Assembly: GCA_037968555.1 (NCBI GenBank) | Contig: JBBKVS010000188.1 | Location: forward strand, 1-16,192 | Source: JAWXBM01 sp037968555 | GTDB taxonomy: Bacteria > Pseudomonadota > Gammaproteobacteria > Xanthomonadales > SZUA-36 | Length of the DNA: 16,192 bases | Reading direction: 5' to 3' | Part shown: positions 7,602 through 12,377 of the stretch, piece by piece | Layout: every line of letters starts with the position of its first letter | How positions within the stretch are numbered: position 1 is the stretch's first letter | Notes under the pieces: generated by a model | The model's database searches: none | Seen by the model: only the letters and a program-made list of their open reading frames with translations | What the model was told of the DNA's origin: nothing | Program-made: the position numbers and the translations under genes

Positions 7602-7911
7602 GAACTTATATCCTCAAATATTAATAATGGGTCTAACTAAACATCCTGCCAAATGGCAGAAATTCTTTTTTGGTGTTCGCGATATAGAAATAAAAATGCT
7701 GCCCGCTCTCAGTAACTCAAATGAGATAAGCGTGAGAGACTTATTGAAAAAATGGGTTTGCGCAAATTTTGCATTCTTTAGATATCCGGTTCCTGTTGGG
7801 CTGCTTTTTTTAAAACGCAGATTCAAGAATCGGAAGGAATCGCAGGCACCATGAATGGGGTTATTAAACTAGATTGTGCGCAGTGTAGCCTAAATAGCCG
7901 CTGATAGTAAG
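7602..7911 (-). promoter_or_regulatory. Possible long structured leader and promoter of the cold-shock gene
   Basis: About 300 bp upstream of the cold-shock start carry no gene I can support. The stretch is AT-rich with several inverted repeats: CTGCC/GGCAG (7646-7659), and CTCTCA (7706-7711) with TGAGAG (7733-7738) enclosing CTC-AAAT-GAG. A weak leftward promoter candidate is TTACTA (7905-7910), 17 bp, TACACT (7882-7887), which would give a leader of about 270 nt. Long structured leaders are known for cspA-type genes; here this is inference, and I see no exact cold box. Confidence 0.3.
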
Positions 7912-8040
7912 AACTTATTAAATTTTACTTAAATTGACGTCAACGGCCTTTTCGGCAGCAGCACCTACAACAGCACTAATATTGACGAAGTAAACTAGTC
8001 CGGAATATTGGCTCTGCTGTCAGAATCAGTCACTCAGGGT
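7912..8040. other. Intergenic region with no gene seen
   Basis: Nothing coding is recognisable. A 10-bp palindrome TTGACGTCAA lies at 7934-7943, and on the minus strand a TTGACG there is followed 15 bp later by TTTAAT. The spacing is short for a sigma-70 promoter, so this is only a second-choice start for the cold-shock transcript. Confidence 0.3.
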
Positions 8041-8043
8041 TGA

Positions 8044-8070
8044 TGCACAAACGGCCAGGCCGTTTGTGCA
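8044..8070. repeat. Perfect 27-bp inverted repeat
   Basis: Arms TGCACAAACGGCC (8044-8056) and its exact complement (8058-8070) flank a single central A, so a 12-bp stem with a 3-nt loop can form on either strand. It lies about 40 bp past the tRNA 3' end. Neither strand has a following T-tract, so it is not a standard intrinsic terminator. Roles to consider are a transcript 3'-end stabiliser, a protein-binding palindrome, or one copy of a dispersed repeat. Confidence 0.8.
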
Positions 8071-8108
8071 AGCAATTTCAGGCCTTCGGGCTGATGGAAA
8101 AAACTGAA

Positions 8109-8184
8109 TGGTGCCGGATAGGTGACTCGAACACCTGACCTACGCATTACGAATGCGCCGCTCTACCACCTGAGCTAATCCGGC
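8109..8184 (-). tRNA. thrW: tRNA-Thr (anticodon CGU)
   Basis: The 76-nt gene folds as a full cloverleaf on the minus strand. The acceptor stem is GCCGGAT (8184-8178) with ATCCGGC (8119-8113), the discriminator base is A, and CCA is encoded (8111-8109). The D arm has AGCTCAGGTGGTAGAGC. The anticodon stem GCGCA/TGCGT holds loop TTCGTAA, giving anticodon CGT, which reads ACG threonine codons. The T arm has GTTCGAGTC. The D-arm and anticodon region closely match the Escherichia coli tRNA-Thr(CGU), thrW. It is a single-gene unit with its own promoter upstream. Confidence 0.95.
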
Positions 8185-8361
8185 ACTTGGAAGGGGCGCA
8201 AGTATATGCAAAAGCACTATTTGACACAACACAGACTGGAGCTGATTCGGCAGTTTTTCCTACAGGAATTCAGGCATTTTTACCATTTTCTGTCCTCACG
8301 ATTCCCGTCAAACTAAGTTCTGAAAATTAAACCCGGAAGGGCAGAAACTCAGGGGAACAGG
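8185..8361. other. Divergent region between tRNA-Thr and the pilin operon
   Basis: It holds the leftward tRNA promoter and must hold or border the rightward pilin promoter, but I find no convincing rightward -35/-10 pair or sigma-54 site. AGGGG (8351-8355), 6 nt before the pilV ATG, is its ribosome-binding site. Confidence 0.45.
8201..8229 (-). promoter_or_regulatory. Sigma-70 promoter of the tRNA-Thr gene
   Basis: On the minus strand TTGTGT (8229-8224), a 17-bp spacer and TATACT (8206-8201) precede the tRNA. A GC-rich discriminator, TGCGCCCC, follows the -10. The start would fall near 8194, about 10 nt before the mature 5' end. GC-rich discriminators are known to confer stringent control by ppGpp on stable-RNA promoters. 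Confidence 0.7.
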
Positions 8362-8868
8362 ATGCGCCAATCGTTGATTTCAACCCAAAGTCAAAGTGGC
8401 TTTTCTCTAATTGAAGTGATGATTGCCATGCTGGTATTGGCAGTGGGCGCAGGTGGCATTGCCCTGTTGTTGCTGGCATCGGTTCAAGGCACGGTACAGG
8501 CGCAAGAGAGAAGCATGGCCACCCTGCAGGCAGCTGAGCTGGCCCAACTGATTCATGCCAATCCTGCCGTACTGGGTCATTTTATTCTTCCTGCTGGATT
8601 TACCAGGAATTGCAATCAGGGTTCGTCCTGTTCCAGTGATGAATGGGCTGCCAGTCACTTACAACAATGGCAACAGGATCTGGAAGCAGGGATTGCCCAG
8701 GCTCATGGGGTGGTTTGCAAGGACTCTTCACCCATGGACGGTGACTATTCCGATCTGGCTTGCGATGGTATTGGCGAGCCTCTGGTAAAGATTGTCTGGC
8801 AGGAACAATCCTCGAGCCAACATAGCCAGCAGACCCAGCGCCTGGTTCTGCCTTTGCCGCAGCCCTGA
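8362..8868 (+). CDS. pilV: Type IV pilus minor pilin PilV
   Basis: This 168-residue prepilin-like protein is probably part of the minor-pilin complex that primes type IV pilus assembly in the inner membrane. The class III leader ends at Gly13, before FSLIEVMIAMLVLAVGAGGIALLLL, with Glu at +5 of the mature protein, so PilD should cut between 13 and 14. The globular part has Cys pairs around CNQGSSC and a later VVCKD/LACDG pair that may form disulfides. The PilV-type start (SGFSLIEVMIAMLVLAVGAGG), and its place before PilW and PilX, give the name. It is the first gene of a four-gene run, with a clear ribosome site and 5 bp before pilW. Confidence 0.88.
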   Translation: MRQSLISTQSQSGFSLIEVMIAMLVLAVGAGGIALLLLASVQGTVQAQERSMATLQAAELAQLIHANPAVLGHFILPAGFTRNCNQGSSCSSDEWAASHLQQWQQDLEAGIAQAHGVVCKDSSPMDGDYSDLACDGIGEPLVKIVWQEQSSSQHSQQTQRLVLPLPQP

Positions 8869-8873
8869 TTGCC

Positions 8874-9632
8874 ATGACCCGGTTCAACAAGATACCGCAT
8901 GGCAAGGGCATGAGCCTGATGGAGTTGCTCATTGCGATGGCGCTCAGCTCGCTGTTGAGCTTGATTCTGGTACAGATGGCCATAGCGACTCGCAGTAGTT
9001 TCAGGCTGCAGGAAAGCCTTGCCGAACTGCAGGAGAATGCGCGCTATTTCGCTGATTTGTTGAGCACCCATATTGCAGCCAGTGCCTACCATCCCCAACC
9101 CTGGTTGCATGAAACAACGCCGATTGGATTGATGGCAGACTCGGTGGACAGCAGTAGCCCCAACAGCGACAGACTGGTGTCACGGAACTGGTCTGAGCAG
9201 AATTGCTTTGGAACACCGAATCCAGACAAGGACAGCTCCGGCCAGCCCCGCTTCTACTTGAAGGAGTCCATCATCGAGATGAGCAGTGGCAATCTGATTG
9301 TCAGCTGCCGTTATGGACGCAACCCTGCTGAAATGGCCACGCAGGTCAATCGCCAGGGTGCGATTTCTCAAGTGGAAGTTTTCCAGGCTTTGTACGCCAC
9401 CGATACAGATGGAGATGGGCAAGTCGATGCCTGGATCCGGGCGGGTCAATGGAGCAACCCACAGCAGGTACGTGCCGTTCGTCTGGGTATGTTGAGCAGC
9501 ACTCGGGAGAGTGTCACCACTCAACAATCCCGGGTTTTTCAAATACTGGATTTCAGTTACACCGCACCGGCTGATGGCCGCTTGCGCCGCGTGGTCAATT
9601 ACACCATCCCGCTGAATCACCTGTGGCCATGA
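8874..9632 (+). CDS. pilW: Type IV pilus minor pilin PilW
   Basis: This 252-residue prepilin-like protein belongs to the PilW group. The leader ends at Gly12 before MSLMELLIAMALSSLLSLILVQ, with Glu17 at +5. The motif ELQENARYFADLL after the helix is characteristic of PilW proteins. The globular domain contains DTDGDGQVD (177-185), a likely calcium-binding loop of the DxDxDG kind. PilW is thought to join PilV, PilX and PilE in a complex that starts pilus polymerisation and sits at the tip. It starts 5 bp after pilV and its stop overlaps the pilX start by 4 nt. Confidence 0.88.
   Translation: MTRFNKIPHGKGMSLMELLIAMALSSLLSLILVQMAIATRSSFRLQESLAELQENARYFADLLSTHIAASAYHPQPWLHETTPIGLMADSVDSSSPNSDRLVSRNWSEQNCFGTPNPDKDSSGQPRFYLKESIIEMSSGNLIVSCRYGRNPAEMATQVNRQGAISQVEVFQALYATDTDGDGQVDAWIRAGQWSNPQQVRAVRLGMLSSTRESVTTQQSRVFQILDFSYTAPADGRLRRVVNYTIPLNHLWP
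9402..9437 (+). other. Calcium-loop-like motif in PilW
   Basis: Codons 177-188 of pilW encode D-T-D-G-D-G-Q-V-D-A-W-I. Acidic residues at positions 1, 3, 5 and 9 fit an EF-hand-like or thrombospondin-type calcium loop. The canonical acidic residue at position 12 is absent (Ile). Calcium binding is inference. Confidence 0.55.
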
Positions 9633-10366
9633 AATCACTCACCAGATTAGCAACTGGAGGGACAGCGACAGCCAAAAGCTTCAACTGGAGCTTCAACTGG
9701 CCAGCCACAAAGGGAATGGTACTGCTGCTCAGTCTGGCTATGCTGGCGGGCTTGAGCCTGTTGGCAGTGCTGGCTGCGAACAGCATGCTGCAACAACGGT
9801 TGATGGCGAGTAATCATTCAGACGGTGAACTGGCTCGCCTGTCTGCCATCACTGCTGTCGCTGCCGGAGAAGCATTTCTATTTGGGCTAGCCCTTGATTC
9901 CCGCGAAGAAAGTTGTAGAGCAGATTGCTATGCAGAAACTGTCCGCAGCTATATCCATGCGCCCGGATCCCTACCCAAATACCCGGAATTCCTGGCAGAT
10001 GATTGGTGGCTGCAGTGGGGCCAGGGTTTCGATACGACACTGGATTCAGGAAAAATGAGCGAAAGCCGTTCGGGTTGGGTCCTGCCAGGCCGACAGTCGC
10101 CGAGATTCGTTGTTGAGGAGGTCGAATACCAGATCACAGACAGCACCTCCCAGCCACCCGAAGCGCCAGCCATCAACGGAGTCGCTTACTACCGGATACT
10201 GGGCTGGGGTACCGGCGTGGCAAGCGGCAACACACATGTAATGGAATCCATCATAGCCAGACCCTGGTTAGCCAGCTCATCAAACAGCGAGGATGCCGGG
10301 ATCAACTGCCGCACTTTCAGGCCGTGGTATGACTGCGGCCGTATGGCTTTTCGGGAAAAACGCTGA
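9629..10366 (+). CDS. pilX: Type IV pilus assembly protein PilX
   Basis: This 245-residue pilin-like protein matches the PilX N-terminal pattern: KGMVLLLSLAMLAGLSLLAVLAANSMLQQRLMASN (28-62), a hydrophobic helix followed by the conserved QxRxMASN-like end. A prepilin-type cut could fall after Gly29. Glu is missing at +5 (a Leu is there), a trait shared with GspK-like tip pilins. The soluble part has several Cys (CRADC, NCRTFRPWYDC) that may pair. ATG 9629 gives a 4-nt ATGA overlap with pilW and is preferred to a GTG two codons upstream. A 12-bp tandem duplication in the pre-helix part encodes SFNW twice. In many relatives a large pilY1 follows; here pilE follows at once. Confidence 0.82.
   Translation: MKSLTRLATGGTATAKSFNWSFNWPATKGMVLLLSLAMLAGLSLLAVLAANSMLQQRLMASNHSDGELARLSAITAVAAGEAFLFGLALDSREESCRADCYAETVRSYIHAPGSLPKYPEFLADDWWLQWGQGFDTTLDSGKMSESRSGWVLPGRQSPRFVVEEVEYQITDSTSQPPEAPAINGVAYYRILGWGTGVASGNTHVMESIIARPWLASSSNSEDAGINCRTFRPWYDCGRMAFREKR
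9677..9700 (+). repeat. 12-bp in-frame tandem repeat in pilX
   Basis: The 12-mer AGCTTCAACTGG occurs twice head to tail and encodes Ser-Phe-Asn-Trp twice (residues 17-24), just before the PilX transmembrane helix. Gain or loss of a unit would keep the frame. Confidence 0.9.
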
Positions 10367-10818
10367 TGAATTCATCGCAATTAACCAGCAACGGTAGCAG
10401 GCCATTTGGGTCGCGAAAATTGGCTCGTGGCTTCAGTTTGCTGGAGTTGATGATAGTTTTGCTGCTGATCACAGTGCTGGTCGCCATGGCGGTACCCAGC
10501 TACCAGCAATACGTTCAGAGAAGTCGCCGAGCCAGCGCCATTGAAGCGCTGTTTGCGGCGGCCAGCTGCCAGCAGAACCTGTATGCGACGGTATTTCATT
10601 ACGACACCCGCAGTTGCATCCCCACTGATTCGACAGGCAACTACAGTTATCGTATGGATCCAGCCGAAGCCGCAAGCACCACGGTGTTCACGGTCATTGC
10701 TAGCCCATTGGGGCCACAGCAGCAGGATGCCTGCAAAGAGTTATTGCTGGACCAATCAGGCTGGCGAAGTATCAGTGGAGCCGAAGAGCTGCAGCGGAAA
10801 TGTTGGGAGGGTCGATAG
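10366..10818 (+). CDS. pilE: Type IV pilin-like protein PilE
   Basis: This 150-residue protein has a 22-residue leader ending in ARG, then FSLLELMIVLLLITVLVAMAVPSYQQYVQRSRRASAIEAL, the classic type IV pilin helix with Glu27 at +5. Four Cys (SCQQN, SCIPT, DACKE, KCWEGR) could form two disulfides, the last pair closing the C-terminal loop as in PilE/PilA-type pilins. In the minor-pilin cluster PilE helps link the priming complex to the main pilin. Its start shares one base with the pilX stop (TGATG), so translation is probably coupled. It is the last gene of the operon, ends 48 bp from the convergent ispH, and has no visible terminator on its own strand. It could alternatively be a major pilin, but the context favours a minor one. 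Confidence 0.85.
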   Translation: MNSSQLTSNGSRPFGSRKLARGFSLLELMIVLLLITVLVAMAVPSYQQYVQRSRRASAIEALFAAASCQQNLYATVFHYDTRSCIPTDSTGNYSYRMDPAEAASTTVFTVIASPLGPQQQDACKELLLDQSGWRSISGAEELQRKCWEGR

Positions 10819-10852
10819 TTCAGGTCTTGTGGGTTTACACACCAATGTAGCC

Positions 10853-10880
10853 AAAAATTCAGCCTTTCATGAATGGCTGA
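10853..10880 (-). terminator. Terminator overlapping the end of ispH
   Basis: A stem TCAGCC/GGCTGA (10875-10880 with 10859-10864), which can extend past a T-T mismatch by TTC/GAA, is followed on the minus strand by AATTTTT. The hairpin begins inside the last ispH codons and spans its TGA (10869-10867). No T-tract serves the opposite direction. Confidence 0.6.
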
Positions 10881-11826
10881 CCAAGCGGATGCGCAGCTCG
10901 CGGGGCAAAGCAAACTCCATACTTTCATTGATACCCGTTAATTCCTGAACTTGCTTGCCACCTTTATTTTTCAAACGTGCTATCACGTCCTTAACCAGAC
11001 TCTCCGGGGCCGAAGCACCTGCCGTAACACCTACGGTCTCCACTCCACTCAGCCACTCATCGCGGATATCTTCTGCACCGTCAATCAAGTAAGCAGGAAC
11101 TCCCCGTTTCTCCGCCAATTCACGTAATCGATTCGAATTGGAACTGTTTATGGAGCCCACGACCAGCAACAGGCCAACCTGTCCGCTCAGCTCTTTCACT
11201 GCATCCTGGCGATTCTGGGTGGCGTAGCAAATATCATCATGTCGGGGGCTGTGTATTTCAGGAAAGCGCTTTTGCAATGCGTGGATCACGGCCAGGGTAT
11301 CGTCTACTGAAAGCGTGGTCTGGGTTACAAATGCTATGTCCGCAGGATGGGTCGGCTGCAGCTGCGCGACATCTTCCGGTGTTTCTACCAGGTAAATCCG
11401 GTTATCACTGGGCGGATGCTTCAGCCACTGACCCAACGTTCCTTCAACCTCAGGGTGCCCCGCATGGCCAATCAGGACCACATCCCTACCGGCTTTACAA
11501 TGACGCGCCACCTCCATGTGAACTTTGGTCACCAAGGGACAGGTAGCATCAAAAACTTTAAGCCCACGATCTTTTCCGGCGTTGCGTACAGCCTTTGAAA
11601 CACCATGGGCACTGAAAATCACAGTAGCGTTGTCGGGAATTTCATCCAGCTCGTCGACAAATACAGCACCTGCCTGCCGTAGCCGGTCGACCACAAAGCG
11701 GTTGTGAACCACCTCGTGACGGACATAAATCGGTGCCCCGAACAGCTCCAGCGCGCGCTCGACAATTTCGATGGCCCGGTCAACTCCGGCACAGAAACCC
11801 CTTGGATTGGCCAGCAGTATGTTCAT
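10867..11826 (-). CDS. ispH: 4-hydroxy-3-methylbut-2-enyl diphosphate reductase IspH
   Basis: This 319-residue cytoplasmic iron-sulfur enzyme makes the last step of the MEP isoprenoid pathway, converting HMBPP to IPP and DMAPP. The three cluster-binding Cys are visible: Cys12 in NPRGFCAGV, Cys96 in DATCPLV and Cys200 in DICYATQNRQ. The catalytic Glu126 lies in GHAGHPEVEGT, and His residues sit in RHEVVHN and FSAHGVS. Length is typical. The start is ATG 11826 at MNILLANPRGFCAGV, although the frame is open upstream; it overlaps the lspA stop by 4 nt (ATGA). It is the last gene of the minus-strand operon and is convergent with pilE. Confidence 0.97.
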   Translation of the reverse strand: MNILLANPRGFCAGVDRAIEIVERALELFGAPIYVRHEVVHNRFVVDRLRQAGAVFVDELDEIPDNATVIFSAHGVSKAVRNAGKDRGLKVFDATCPLVTKVHMEVARHCKAGRDVVLIGHAGHPEVEGTLGQWLKHPPSDNRIYLVETPEDVAQLQPTHPADIAFVTQTTLSVDDTLAVIHALQKRFPEIHSPRHDDICYATQNRQDAVKELSGQVGLLLVVGSINSSNSNRLRELAEKRGVPAYLIDGAEDIRDEWLSGVETVGVTAGASAPESLVKDVIARLKNKGGKQVQELTGINESMEFALPRELRIRLVSHS

Positions 11827-12377
11827 GCTGCGGATTTCCTTGAAGCTAAAGACTGCAACAGGGCATCCAGCACCAGCAGGATCAGGCCGCAAGTGATGGC
11901 AGAATCGGCGACATTGAATGCAGGCCAATGCCAACCCTTGTAAAACACATCAATAAAATCGACTACGTAGCCTAGCTGGACTCGATCAGCCAGATTGCCT
12001 ATGGCACCACCAATCACCAATGCCAGGGCTAAACCGGTTAACCATTCCCGGCGCGGCAGACGCAGCACCCAGACAATCAAAATCAGGCTGACTATGGAAG
12101 CCATGATGGTGAAGAACCAGCGCTGCCAGCCACCTGCATCACTGAGGAAACTGAAGGCAGCCCCGTAATTATGCGCCAGAGTCATGTTCAGCCAAGACAG
12201 CACCTCCTGCGGCCGGTACAAGGTCAGGACCTCTGTTGCCCAGGCCTTGGTTTCCATATCGGCCCAAACCACTGCGGCAGACACGAACAACCACAACCAG
12301 GAATAAGGCGCCGGCGGTTTGCGCTCCGGAACCTGCTTTTCAACCGGCATCCCGGTTTGGTCCTGATCTGAAGTCAT
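11823..12377 (-). CDS. lspA: Lipoprotein signal peptidase LspA (signal peptidase II)
   Basis: This 184-residue inner-membrane aspartyl protease removes the signal peptide of diacylglyceryl-modified prolipoproteins. Four hydrophobic segments are seen at about 26-40, 86-105, 113-130 and 155-175. Family signatures are NYGAAFSFL (70-78), GGAIGNLADRV (123-133), VVDFIDV with catalytic Asp140, and PAFNVADSAI with catalytic Asp158. The N-terminal 24 residues are polar and Pro-rich, longer than in E. coli. ATG 12377 directly abuts the ileS stop (TGAATG), and the 3' end overlaps ispH by 4 nt. The fkpB gene often found after lspA is missing. Confidence 0.96.
   Translation of the reverse strand: MTSDQDQTGMPVEKQVPERKPPAPYSWLWLFVSAAVVWADMETKAWATEVLTLYRPQEVLSWLNMTLAHNYGAAFSFLSDAGGWQRWFFTIMASIVSLILIVWVLRLPRREWLTGLALALVIGGAIGNLADRVQLGYVVDFIDVFYKGWHWPAFNVADSAITCGLILLVLDALLQSLASRKSAA

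Noticed and set aside
7646..7670. CTGCC/GGCAG hairpin followed by a T-rich stretch on the plus strand as a terminator
   Set aside because: The stem is only 5 bp, the T-run is delayed and interrupted, and no plus-strand transcript is expected there.
7614..7826. 70-codon minus-strand frame upstream of the cold-shock gene
   Set aside because: It begins with TTG, has no Shine-Dalgarno, shows no recognisable domain, and lies in an AT-rich likely leader.
7600..7854. 84-codon plus-strand frame opposite the cold-shock leader
   Set aside because: Composition looks random and basic, there is no ribosome site, and it overlaps the regulatory region of a real gene.
8221..8249. Plus-strand TTGACA as a -35 for the pilin operon
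   Set aside because: No acceptable -10 occurs 16-18 bp downstream; the match is probably chance.
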